Of a stretch of 27,473 bases of DNA, positions 8,295-15,208 are shown piece after piece. This DNA is from JAVHYG01 sp040390025 (GTDB lineage: Bacteria; Pseudomonadota; Gammaproteobacteria; Diplorickettsiales; Diplorickettsiaceae), in contig JAZJZD010000022.1 of the NCBI GenBank assembly GCA_040390025.1, positions 1 to 27,473 on the forward strand, read 5' to 3'. A model generated the notes under the pieces. The model worked only from the letters and a program-made list of their open reading frames with translations. It was not told the origin of the DNA and ran no database searches. The stretch's first letter is position 1. Every line of letters starts with the position of its first letter. Position numbers and translations under genes: made by a program.

Positions 8295-8484
8295 ACACCC
8301 ATTGCATTTGGAAATAGGATTTTGTATTTCCAAGTGCCTCCTCTCGCGATGGGATTTTCAAGGGGAGAATCGCGATTTCTCCCCTTGAATGACGTTGCGC
8401 AAGTTTGACTTGCGCCGTCATGTGATCGGCTATACCGCTCGCCGTGAATTTGAAAGATTCGCATTTTCAGGTACGAGTGGTATA
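8292..8484. repeat. Modular four-hairpin repeat, copy B
   Basis: Copy B fills the whole coxC-surf1 gap, from the surf1 start codon to two bases short of the coxC stop codon. It has four stem-loops. Stem 1 is TTGGAAATA/TATTTCCAA (8308-8333). Stem 2 is TTCAAGGGGAGAA/TTCTCCCCTTGAA (8357-8389, 13 bp perfect). Stem 3 is TGAC..GCGCAAGT/ACTTGCGC..GTCA (8390-8420). Stem 4 is TATACCGCTCG/CGAGTGGTATA (8431-8484). Copy C has the same order of stems with different base pairs. No ORF or transposase is present. Confidence 0.85.
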
Positions 8485-8486
8485 GA

Positions 8487-9353
8487 TTAAAAAATCAATA
8501 AAAAGCCAAGCAATCCTATGCCCGCCAAAAAACACCACCACCATACGCCGGCATCTAAGGAGAAAGTATTTTTTTCAGTAACTTTATGGTGATAAATTCG
8601 AAAACTAATGGTTATAAAAAATAAAAGTGCGGCTGTAATATTTAGAAGTTGTAACCCTATAAAAGCAATTAAAAAGCTACCATAAACACCTGTCTTAATA
8701 ATATCGGCTTTAGTTAGGTAAATAAAATAATAAGTTTGTAGTACTAAAAATAGAAAACCTAATAGAATAGAGAAGTTGAGTGTCATGAAAGTTTTTGTAA
8801 AATTCCCTTTTTTTAAGTAAAAAAGGGATAGTATAGAAATTAATGCACTAATGAGTAGTAATGTTAGGTTAAGAAAAGGGAGTCCTCGCATTGAAACCAA
8901 GGTAGGGGTTGGGTTTGTAGCTGGAGAATTCTCTGGCGATGTAATTAAGGGCCAGTGTTTAATAAAATCGGGCCAAAGTAAATAATGCGTGAGTACTGAT
9001 GCATCGCCACTTTGGCCAGCTAACCATGGAGTAATAGAAAACCTAACATGGAAAATTGATCCTAATAATAAACCAAATAAAAATAACTCGGCAATTAAAA
9101 ACCAAAACATACCCCAGCGAAAGGTTTTGTCCATTTGTTGATTATATAAATCGGCATTACTTTCATGGATAACCGCTAAAATCCATCCGCCTAGCATAAA
9201 CAATAATCCGGCCAGCCCTAGTACAAATGCGATAAGACCCCATTTTTCAGTTAAGTTAAGTGAACCAAATGCTAAAAATAATAAAGCTATGGCGCCTAAA
9301 ATTGGCCAACCACTTTGGTGTGGCACATAATAATGTGAGGATTTGTCTTCCAT
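8487..9353 (-). CDS. coxC: Cytochrome c oxidase subunit III
   Basis: This is the third core subunit of the aa3-type haem-copper oxidase in the inner membrane; it stabilises the binuclear centre and proton uptake. The 288-residue product shows seven membrane helices. Characteristic segments are the N-terminal YYVPHQSGWPILGA, FRWGMFWFLIAELFLFGLL with its conserved Glu, and YYFIYLTKADIIKTGVYGS with FIGLQLLNI. The C-terminal helix is preceded by FSLDAGVWWWCF; in relatives this region reads HxxWHFVDVVWL, so it is a divergent bacterial form. The ATG at 9353 follows AAGGAT. The stop codon lies two bases from repeat copy B. In related operons coxC directly follows ctaG; here hicAB and a hairpin intervene. 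Confidence 0.9.
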   Translation of the reverse strand: MEDKSSHYYVPHQSGWPILGAIALLFLAFGSLNLTEKWGLIAFVLGLAGLLFMLGGWILAVIHESNADLYNQQMDKTFRWGMFWFLIAELFLFGLLLGSIFHVRFSITPWLAGQSGDASVLTHYLLWPDFIKHWPLITSPENSPATNPTPTLVSMRGLPFLNLTLLLISALISILSLFYLKKGNFTKTFMTLNFSILLGFLFLVLQTYYFIYLTKADIIKTGVYGSFLIAFIGLQLLNITAALLFFITISFRIYHHKVTEKNTFSLDAGVWWWCFLAGIGLLGFLLIF

Positions 9354-9385
9354 AACTTTTTATCCTTAACGTAACGTTGTACCTT

Positions 9386-9418
9386 AGAGGGTGTCTTCAA
9401 ACAATTGAAGACACCTCT
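9386..9418 (-). terminator. Stem-loop between hicB and coxC
   Basis: AGAGGGTGTCTTCAA (9386-9400) pairs with TTGAAGACACCTCT (9405-9418) with one bulged G, forming a strong stem right after the hicB stop codon. No clear T run follows on the minus strand. It could attenuate transcription from the upstream oxidase genes and hicAB into coxC, or protect mRNA ends. Confidence 0.5.
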
Positions 9419-9420
9419 TA

Positions 9421-9753
9421 TTAATTCCTTGGATGCACTTCATGTTTAATGGCTTGGATAATCCATGTGTTTAAACTGATGCCCGCTTGTTTCGCGGCTA
9501 TAAACGCTTCACGATGTAAAACTGGATTAAGCCGTACATTGAACTTACCTGAAAAAGGACGCTCTGGGGATTCATTGCGTTTTTTACAAAAGGCTAGATA
9601 ATCATCAATAGAATCAATAAATGCTTGTTTTAGTTGTTTGGCTGTTTGGCCCTGAAAAGTAATAACATCACGTGTATTCATGACCTCTCCATGAAAAATT
9701 TCAGCTTCTTCATCAAATTCAACGTGACCTATATACTCTTTATATTTTAACAT
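9421..9753 (-). CDS. hicB: HicB-family antitoxin
   Basis: This is the antitoxin of a type II toxin-antitoxin pair; it neutralises the HicA RNase and represses the operon. The 110-residue product has the two HicB parts. The N-terminal partially degraded RNase H-like fold runs over about residues 1-65 and includes YIGHVEFDEEAEIFHGEV and FCKKRNESPERPFSGKF. The C-terminal ribbon-helix-helix DNA-binding segment runs over about 68-105 (VRLNPVLHREAFIAAKQAGISLNTWIIQAI). It overlaps the end of hicA by 14 bases, the usual toxin-first order. The module interrupts the cox operon between ctaG and coxC, which suggests insertion by transfer. Confidence 0.92.
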   Translation of the reverse strand: MLKYKEYIGHVEFDEEAEIFHGEVMNTRDVITFQGQTAKQLKQAFIDSIDDYLAFCKKRNESPERPFSGKFNVRLNPVLHREAFIAAKQAGISLNTWIIQAIKHEVHPRN

Positions 9754-10006
9754 TACTAACTCCTGCTTCTTGTAAGAAGCGTTTTATTGAAACAACAGCC
9801 CCTTTATCTGTTTCTTTTTGTGGATGAGGGCGGTGGAATACAGCTTTTCGATGATTTAACACAATTCTCAGACGAGACCCTCGGCCTTCAGATAACTCAG
9901 CACCTAGTGCCAGTAATAAAGCTTCAATAGCTTTCCATTGAATACCAGACTTTATGGGTAATGCAAAAATTGCTTTTAGAGTACTCTGATGTTTCTTATT
10001 CAACAT
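9740..10006 (-). CDS. hicA: HicA-family mRNA interferase toxin
   Basis: HicA toxins are small double-stranded-RNA-binding-fold RNases that cleave mRNA in a translation-independent way and are held inactive by HicB. The 88-residue product has the family layout, a helix-rich start followed by GSRLRIVLNHRKAVFHRPHP and a final helix (VSIKRFLQEAGV). The usual catalytic His of the GGSH motif is not obvious: the sequence reads EGRGSRLRI, as in the subfamily with the extended HRPHP motif. I chose the ATG at 10006. A GTG at 10042 would add 12 residues but would place a palindromic operator inside the coding sequence. No ribosome binding site is seen, so the mRNA may be nearly leaderless. Confidence 0.9.
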   Translation of the reverse strand: MLNKKHQSTLKAIFALPIKSGIQWKAIEALLLALGAELSEGRGSRLRIVLNHRKAVFHRPHPQKETDKGAVVSIKRFLQEAGVSNVKI

Positions 10007-10016
10007 AAGAATATAG

Positions 10017-10031
10017 TACCATAAAATGGTA
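10017..10031 (-). promoter_or_regulatory. Probable hicAB operator palindrome
   Basis: TACCA (10017-10021) and TGGTA (10027-10031) form an inverted repeat with a 5-base AT centre, 11 bases before the hicA ATG. Minus-strand promoter-like elements overlap it (TACTAT at 10013-10018 and TTGATA at 10030-10035). HicB ribbon-helix-helix antitoxins bind such palindromes to repress their own operon, so this is the likely autoregulatory site. Confidence 0.55.
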
Positions 10032-10045
10032 TCAAAAACCACTTT

Positions 10046-10618
10046 TTAAGCGGCTATATGTCCTTTTAACTGAGGCGCAATGCTAAGCGGCCGTTTCAAA
10101 TTCGTGATATCAAATAATGTGTAGGATAAAGTAATGGTATTAACATTTTTTGGCAATTGGGTATCTAAATGAAATAGCACTGGCATAGCGCGATGTTGCC
10201 CTGGTGTAAAGGTTTGTTGTGTAAAGCAAAAACATTCCGTTTTTTTTAGATGTTTTGCGGCAATACCAGGAGAAACACTGGGAATTGCTTGTACCGTCAT
10301 TTGTCGACCCGAATTATTTTTTGCTTCAAAATAAATCAAGATGTTTTCCCCGGGATGTAGTTGTATATGATTAAGTCGCGGGTAAAAATCCCAAGGAAGA
10401 TAATTATTATTACTTGTCATAAATTCCACGCGAATACTGCGTGATAAATCGATAGCGTCAGATTCCACGTAGCTATTTTTGTCTGTTTTTCCATTAATCC
10501 CTAAGTTTTTGCAAAGTGTGTTATAGAGCGGGATCATTGCGAATCCAAAACCAAACATACCGAGTGTTGTAAGACAAAGTAATACTGAAAGCCTTTTATT
10601 AGGCGGTAAAAAAAACAT
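10046..10618 (-). CDS. ctaG: Cytochrome c oxidase assembly protein CtaG/Cox11 (CuB insertion)
   Basis: Cox11/CtaG delivers copper to the CuB site of oxidase subunit I. The 190-residue product has one N-terminal membrane anchor (about 10-31, followed by PLYNTLCKNLG) and a periplasmic immunoglobulin-like domain. Copper-binding residues are seen in the motif ECFCFTQQTFTPGQ, with its paired cysteines, and in the MPVLFHLD segment. An additional conserved Cys follows the anchor (TLCKNLG). The length is usual for the family. It starts just downstream of coxA and precedes hicA with a short gap. No strong ribosome binding site is visible before the ATG at 10618, and the short coxA-ctaG gap favours co-transcription. 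Confidence 0.93.
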   Translation of the reverse strand: MFFLPPNKRLSVLLCLTTLGMFGFGFAMIPLYNTLCKNLGINGKTDKNSYVESDAIDLSRSIRVEFMTSNNNYLPWDFYPRLNHIQLHPGENILIYFEAKNNSGRQMTVQAIPSVSPGIAAKHLKKTECFCFTQQTFTPGQHRAMPVLFHLDTQLPKNVNTITLSYTLFDITNLKRPLSIAPQLKGHIAA

Positions 10619-10628
10619 ATTATTATCA

Positions 10629-12212
10629 TCAATTAAATTTTGGTGGTGTCGTGAAACTATGTAAAGGGGGCGGCGAACTTAATGTCCATTCTAAACCTTC
10701 AGCACCTTCCCAGACTTTAGCGGGTGCTTTTTCTCCTTTTCCTAACATGGCGCGAATGATAATGACAAGAAAAAATAGCTGAGCAAATCCAAAGATGAAT
10801 GCCCCTAAACTCGCAATGGCATTAAAATTGGCAAATTGTAACGAATAGTCAGCAATGCGACGTGGCATGCCTGCTAGCCCTAAAAAGTGCATGGGGAAAA
10901 AAGTAAGATTAACGCCGATCACCGAAAGCCAGAAGTGACATTGCCCCAATCTTTCGTTATACATAACGCCCGTCATTTTTGGTAACCAATAATACGTCGC
11001 TGCAATAGCGGCGAATAATCCACCAGGTACCAAAACGTAATGAAAATGGGCTACGACAAAATAGGTATCTTGATATTGAAAGTCAGCAGGAACCATCGAC
11101 AACATAACTCCAGAGAATCCGCCTATGGTGAATAAAATAACGAATGCAATGGCAAATAACATCGGCGTTTCAAAGGTGAGTGCGCCACGATACATGGTTG
11201 TGACCCAATTGAATACTTTAACGCCGGTAGGGACTGCAATTAACATGGTGGTATACATAAAAAACAGTTCAGCCGCTAAAGGTACACCGGTTACAAACAT
11301 ATGATGTACCCAAACAATAAATGATAAAAAAGCAATGGCTAAAATTGCATAGACCATGAATCGGTAACCAAACAGTTTTTTACGGCTAAATGTAGGGATA
11401 ATTTGGGAAATAATTCCAAAAGCAGGCAGGATAATAATATAAACTTCAGGATGACCAAAAAACCAAAAAAGATGTTGGTAGAGTAGTGGATCACCACCGC
11501 CTGCGGCACTGAAAAAACTGGTGGAAAAATGTCTGTCCATTAACATCATTGTGACAGCTGCCGCTAAAACAGGCATGACAGCAATTAATAAAAATGCAGT
11601 GACAAGCCAAGTCCAACAGAAAATAGGCATTTTCATCAGTGTCATGCCAGGTGTACGCAAATTAAGAATCGTTACAATAATATTTATAGCGCCCATTAAT
11701 GACGATAATCCCATTAAATGAATAGCAAGTATTAAATAATCAGTACTTTCTGGCGCATAGGTTGTAGATAACGGTGCATACATCGTCCAGCCAAAATTGG
11801 GTGCAGAACCGTCCATGAATAAAGTACTGAATAATAAAATGGCTGCAACGGGTAAAATCCAAAAAGCCCAGTTGTTCATGCGTGGCATAGCCATATCAGG
11901 TGCGCCTATCATCAGGGGAATCATCCAATTCGCGAAGCCTGAGAAAGCGGGCATAATAGCCAGAAATAACATGACTATTCCGTGCATTGTTGTCATTTGA
12001 TTGAAAAGTTCGGGATTAAGTAAACGTGCGCCCGGTTGAAATAATTCGGCGCGTATCAGTAAAGCAAAAACACCGCCAATAAAAAACATAAGTAGACTAA
12101 ATAATAAATAGAGTGTGCCTATTTCTTTATGATTTGTGGTAAAAAGCCATCGTTTAATAAAGGCTATAAAACCTTTTTGAACAGGATGCTCTAACTCAAG
12201 TGTTTGTTCCAT
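10629..12212 (-). CDS. coxA: Cytochrome c oxidase subunit I (aa3 type)
   Basis: This is the catalytic subunit that reduces oxygen to water and pumps protons. The 527-residue product has twelve membrane helices. Ligands are visible: haem a His77 (TMHGIV) and His391, haem a3 His389 (AHFHYVLVPGG), and CuB His254, His303 and His304 (GHPEVY and WVHHMF). The Glu in GHPEVY (256), Asp in GAPDMAMPRMNNW (106) and Lys in PTGVKVFNW (332) are the D- and K-channel residues, so this is an A1-type proton-pumping oxidase. I chose the ATG at 12212. It overlaps coxB by 17 bases, has a GGGAG upstream and gives the normal N-terminus (MEQTLELEHP). A longer reading to 12260 lies within coxB. Confidence 0.97.
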   Translation of the reverse strand: MEQTLELEHPVQKGFIAFIKRWLFTTNHKEIGTLYLLFSLLMFFIGGVFALLIRAELFQPGARLLNPELFNQMTTMHGIVMLFLAIMPAFSGFANWMIPLMIGAPDMAMPRMNNWAFWILPVAAILLFSTLFMDGSAPNFGWTMYAPLSTTYAPESTDYLILAIHLMGLSSLMGAINIIVTILNLRTPGMTLMKMPIFCWTWLVTAFLLIAVMPVLAAAVTMMLMDRHFSTSFFSAAGGGDPLLYQHLFWFFGHPEVYIIILPAFGIISQIIPTFSRKKLFGYRFMVYAILAIAFLSFIVWVHHMFVTGVPLAAELFFMYTTMLIAVPTGVKVFNWVTTMYRGALTFETPMLFAIAFVILFTIGGFSGVMLSMVPADFQYQDTYFVVAHFHYVLVPGGLFAAIAATYYWLPKMTGVMYNERLGQCHFWLSVIGVNLTFFPMHFLGLAGMPRRIADYSLQFANFNAIASLGAFIFGFAQLFFLVIIIRAMLGKGEKAPAKVWEGAEGLEWTLSSPPPLHSFTTPPKFN

Positions 12213-12993
12213 GAGAGGAATCTCCCTGTTGTTTGATCCATTGATTAAATTTCGACTCACTCACTGCTTCTACAACGATGGGCATGAATGCATGATTAGT
12301 GCCGCATAGTTCAGCACATTGGCCGCGATAAGTGCCTTCTTTGTCGATCCTGGCCCAGGATTCGTTTATAAATCCGGGAATTGTGTCGCGTTTAATACCT
12401 AAGGTTGGAATCCACCAAGAGTGTATGACATCATTAGATGTAAATAAAAATCGAATTTTTTTATGGATAGGGACAACTAATGGATGATCTACTTCAAGTA
12501 AATACCATGGATTTTTCTTTGCACGGTTTTGCAATTCTTCAGTGGGTGTTGATAAGTTACTAAAAAAATCGATGCCTTGATCGAGGTAGGCATAACGCCA
12601 GCGCCATTGGTAGCCTGTGACTTTGATAGTCAGATCAGGATTACTGTTATCATTCATTTTGATAAGTGTTTTGGTCGCAGGTATTGCGATCACAATCAAA
12701 ATAATAAAAGGTACAATTGCCCAAGCAATTTCTAATAGAGGATGTTCATGAAACTGCGCGGCTTCAACACCTCGAGATTTTCGGTGTCGGATTAATGAAA
12801 ATAGCATGACACCAAACACGACAACGGCAATAGCTACACAAATCCAAAATACCAGCATATGCAGATCGTAAATAGCATGGCTAAGCGGTGTAACGCCGCG
12901 TTCCATATTAGTTTGCCATTCTGCTAAAGCAGAGTGCGGTATTATTACTATAAAGGAACTTAGTAATAAGTATCTAATCTGATTCCATGTCAT
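12196..12993 (-). CDS. coxB: Cytochrome c oxidase subunit II (CuA)
   Basis: Subunit II accepts electrons from cytochrome c at its CuA centre. The 265-residue product has a signal peptide or first hydrophobic segment ending near HSALAEW, two membrane helices, and a periplasmic cupredoxin domain. The CuA motif GQCAELCGTNHAFMP (Cys226, Cys230, His234, Met237) and HSWWIPTLG supply the copper ligands, and GYQWRWRYAY is the aromatic electron-entry patch. I chose the ATG at 12993, preceded by AAAGGATAG at good spacing. A TTG at 13014 would add only seven residues. The end overlaps coxA by 17 bases, indicating translational coupling. A cytochrome c gene lies directly upstream in the same operon. Confidence 0.96.
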   Translation of the reverse strand: MTWNQIRYLLLSSFIVIIPHSALAEWQTNMERGVTPLSHAIYDLHMLVFWICVAIAVVVFGVMLFSLIRHRKSRGVEAAQFHEHPLLEIAWAIVPFIILIVIAIPATKTLIKMNDNSNPDLTIKVTGYQWRWRYAYLDQGIDFFSNLSTPTEELQNRAKKNPWYLLEVDHPLVVPIHKKIRFLFTSNDVIHSWWIPTLGIKRDTIPGFINESWARIDKEGTYRGQCAELCGTNHAFMPIVVEAVSESKFNQWIKQQGDSSHGTNT

Positions 12994-13063
12994 AACTATC
13001 CTTTTATTATTCAAACAGAAGCGTCGTTCCGAAGGACTAAAACACTATGTCAGGGGGGGGCTA

Positions 13064-14587
13064 TTACCATAAGGAGTAGTTCCCGCTAGTTTTGCTTTCC
13101 TCTACCATATACCTCACACTCGCTTCTAACTCAGCGTTATTGCAGGCATCGCAACCTCCCTTAACAGGCATTTTTTTATAGCCTTGAATGGTATTTGCAA
13201 ATAAACTGTCTATACCTTTTTTTATCAGAGGTTCCCAAGCTTTTTTATCGCCTAATTGGGGTGTGCCTATTGTTCCGCCGCTGTGACAAACGGCGCAATG
13301 GTGTTGGTAAATATTTTTCCCAACAGTTAATTTTAACGGTGTTTCCTGTACAGGAAGATTATTACTATTTCCAATTTGTTTTGTATTAATAAGATAATCA
13401 ACAGCGGCTTTGATAGCATCATCCGAGCAGCCTACACAGGTTCCTTTAGCGGGCATAGAATTAAACCCTTGAATGGCACGTTCGTAAACCAGATTTTTAC
13501 CTATTTTTAAGCGTGTTTGCCACTCAGACGTATTGCCAAGTTTAGGCGCACCCGCAGCCCCTGTGGCATGGCATACGGCACAATATTTCTGGTAAACTTT
13601 TTTTCCTGTGTTAGCAGTAACAGGTCCAGTAAAGGCAGAATGAGGCATTTGACTTTTGACATTTTTTAAATAAGTTGCAATGGCTGTTAAATCATAATCT
13701 GTTAAATAGGATAAGCTATTGCTGTTTACTTCTGCCATAGGACCTCCTACTTTTCCTGCACCTTTTAACATTTTTCCTTGTGTGAAAACTTCTTTAATTT
13801 CAGGAAGAGATATTCCTTTTAGTCCACTCGAAGTAATGTTCGGTGCATAATAACCTTCAATAAATCCACCCGTTAAATAATTTTTCTTTTTTTCTGCACC
13901 TAATAGATTCAATGGGCTATGACACATGCCACAATGACCTAAGCCCTGGACTAAATAAGCACCACGATTCCATTCCGTAGATTGGTCTGGTTGATGTTGA
14001 AATTCACCTGAACGAAAAAATAAGATACGCCAACCTAGCTGTAGGAAACGCCAATTGAACGGCCACATCATTTCATTGTCTTGGTTCCTTTTTTGTATGG
14101 GAGGTAAACTGAACAGGTAAGCTTTGAGTGCAAGCAGATCATTTTTATTTATTTTGGTAAAACTTGCAAATGGGAATACCGGAAAATAATACGATCCATC
14201 GGGGGCGGTTCCTTTATGCATGGCGCGGATAAAATCAGCATCATTCCATTTACCGATGCCTGTTGTTTTGTCGGGGGTAATATTTGGCGAATAAATCGTT
14301 CCAAAAGGTGTATAGATTCCTAATCCTCCGGCAAAGGCTTGACCATTGTGTTTGGTGTCGGTATGGCAGGCAATACAATCTCCTGCTTTGCTGAGATATT
14401 CTCCTCGTTGAATCAATTGACGAATTGCTGGGGTTTGCGAATATTTTGGGTGAGGATAGTCAATAAAGAGATCCCCGTTTTTTTTGTTGCTTGATTGATT
14501 TTGCGCGTTAGCTAAGTTAAGCAGCGTAAAAAAAAGTGTAAAAATAAATACGCAAAAAAATATAATCTTTAGGGTTATGCTACTCAT
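13064..14587 (-). CDS. Secreted tetrahaem-type c cytochrome with two cytochrome c5 domains
   Basis: The product is 507 residues with an N-terminal signal or anchor helix (residues 5-27, ending LANA). It carries four CxxCH haem-binding motifs: CIACH (71-75), CGMCH (219-223), CAVCH (336-340) and CAVCH (431-435). The first half resembles the dihaem subunit of alcohol or gluconate dehydrogenases (GGLGIYTPFGTIYSPNITPD). The second half is a tandem duplication of a cytochrome c5-type domain. Each unit ends in MPxKGxCxxC (Cys384/387 and Cys479/482), the extra Cys pair known from c5. It starts at an ATG with AAAGGA seven bases upstream and precedes coxB, so it probably feeds electrons to this oxidase. 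An eight-base G run lies just after its stop codon. Confidence 0.9.
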   Translation of the reverse strand: MSSITLKIIFFCVFIFTLFFTLLNLANAQNQSSNKKNGDLFIDYPHPKYSQTPAIRQLIQRGEYLSKAGDCIACHTDTKHNGQAFAGGLGIYTPFGTIYSPNITPDKTTGIGKWNDADFIRAMHKGTAPDGSYYFPVFPFASFTKINKNDLLALKAYLFSLPPIQKRNQDNEMMWPFNWRFLQLGWRILFFRSGEFQHQPDQSTEWNRGAYLVQGLGHCGMCHSPLNLLGAEKKKNYLTGGFIEGYYAPNITSSGLKGISLPEIKEVFTQGKMLKGAGKVGGPMAEVNSNSLSYLTDYDLTAIATYLKNVKSQMPHSAFTGPVTANTGKKVYQKYCAVCHATGAAGAPKLGNTSEWQTRLKIGKNLVYERAIQGFNSMPAKGTCVGCSDDAIKAAVDYLINTKQIGNSNNLPVQETPLKLTVGKNIYQHHCAVCHSGGTIGTPQLGDKKAWEPLIKKGIDSLFANTIQGYKKMPVKGGCDACNNAELEASVRYMVEESKTSGNYSLW

Positions 14588-14673
14588 AGTCCTTTAACGG
14601 TCCATTTTTGTTCGCTAGCTTTGAAGCGATTCCATGCTTCTACAATATAAATGTATTGGATAACTATACCCAT
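14584..14673 (-). pseudogene. Possible 3' remnant of a gene cut by repeat copy C
   Basis: A 29-codon frame ends VEAWNRFKASEQKWTVKGL-stop, and its TGA overlaps the ATG of the cytochrome c gene as ATGA, the classical arrangement of coupled operon genes. Its upstream end runs straight into repeat copy C (which begins at 14665), and its only ATG is within the repeat. This is what one expects if the repeat replaced the 5' part of an upstream operon gene. It could also be a chance frame: the segment is short and I cannot name the parent gene. Confidence 0.35.
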
Positions 14674-14844
14674 TGTATTTGGAAATGCGAAGTCGCATTT
14701 CCATGTACGTCATCTCGCGATGGAGATTTTCAAGAGGAAAACCTCGATTCTCTTCTTGAATAACGGTGCGATCGCTTGTTATGTGATCGGGATACCGCTC
14801 GCGCTGAAATTAAAAAGTTCGCAGCTTCAGATACGAGCAGTATA
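14665..14844. repeat. Modular four-hairpin repeat, copy C
   Basis: Copy C has the same order as copy B. Stem 1 is GGAAATGCGA/TCGCATTTCC (14681-14702, 10 bp perfect). It is followed by CATCTCGCGATGG. Stem 2 is TTCAAGAGGA with its partner ending TCTTCTTGAA (14729-14760). Stem 3 is ATAAC/GTTAT around GCGATCGC (14760-14782). After GTGATCGG, stem 4 is ATACCGCTCG/CGAGCAGTAT (14792-14843). It begins TATACC and ends GGTATA-like, giving short terminal inverted repeats. The stems differ in sequence from copy B but keep pairing. Confidence 0.85.
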
Positions 14845-15208
14845 TAATGCCATACTATAGTTTTGCTTTTAAGCCCTCCTAGTTAAATAAGTTTATTTCT
14901 TACAAGCCAAGAAGCCGATAAGCCAGTTAGTTTTGTTACTTCTATTACAGTTTTGGTAGTAATTCAAAGGAATTGATATTATAAACTGTCCATTTTTACT
15001 TAGAGATATAAAAATAAAATGGTAGTAGTTAAAACATTATGTATTGAGTGTAAGTCGGCTAAAATTTAATGCTAGCAAATTTAATTTTTTTATTTTCGTA
15101 AAGCTCGATACAAACTTTATTGCCATCTTCATTTGATAAATATCTATTAAAATAGATATTTACTTTTTTAAAATAAAATATATCCTATTCTTTCTCCGCC
15201 TACAATAA
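14845..15208. other. AT-rich spacer upstream of the five-gene cluster
   Basis: No gene is supported here; the longest frames are very short (for example 16 codons). A promoter-like pair on the plus strand, TTGGTA (14953-14958) and TATTAT (14977-14982) with an 18-base spacer, could start a leader of about 220 bases for the HAD gene. A strong AT-only hairpin (15138-15161) lies within that leader. Confidence 0.4.
15138..15161 (+). terminator. Hairpin with following T run in the leader of the five-gene cluster
   Basis: AAATATCTATT (15138-15148) and AATAGATATTT (15151-15161) form a perfect 11-bp stem with a 2-base loop, followed at 15164 by six T. It has the shape of an intrinsic terminator but the stem has only two G-C pairs. 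It lies 47 bases before the first gene, so it could attenuate the operon or end an upstream short transcript. Confidence 0.35.

Noticed and set aside
13053..13060. Run of eight G just after the cytochrome c stop codon, considered as a phase-variation tract
   Set aside because: It is between genes, not in a coding or obvious promoter position, so slippage would not switch a frame.
14651..14860. Plus-strand frame of 69 codons covering repeat copy C
   Set aside because: It is made almost entirely of the palindromic repeat, has no ribosome binding site, and copy B does not keep the frame.
14869..14882. Minus-strand frame that would end YTARI-stop in repeat copy C, considered as a third truncated gene
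   Set aside because: An in-frame stop codon lies about 12 codons upstream, so no gene of useful length ends there.
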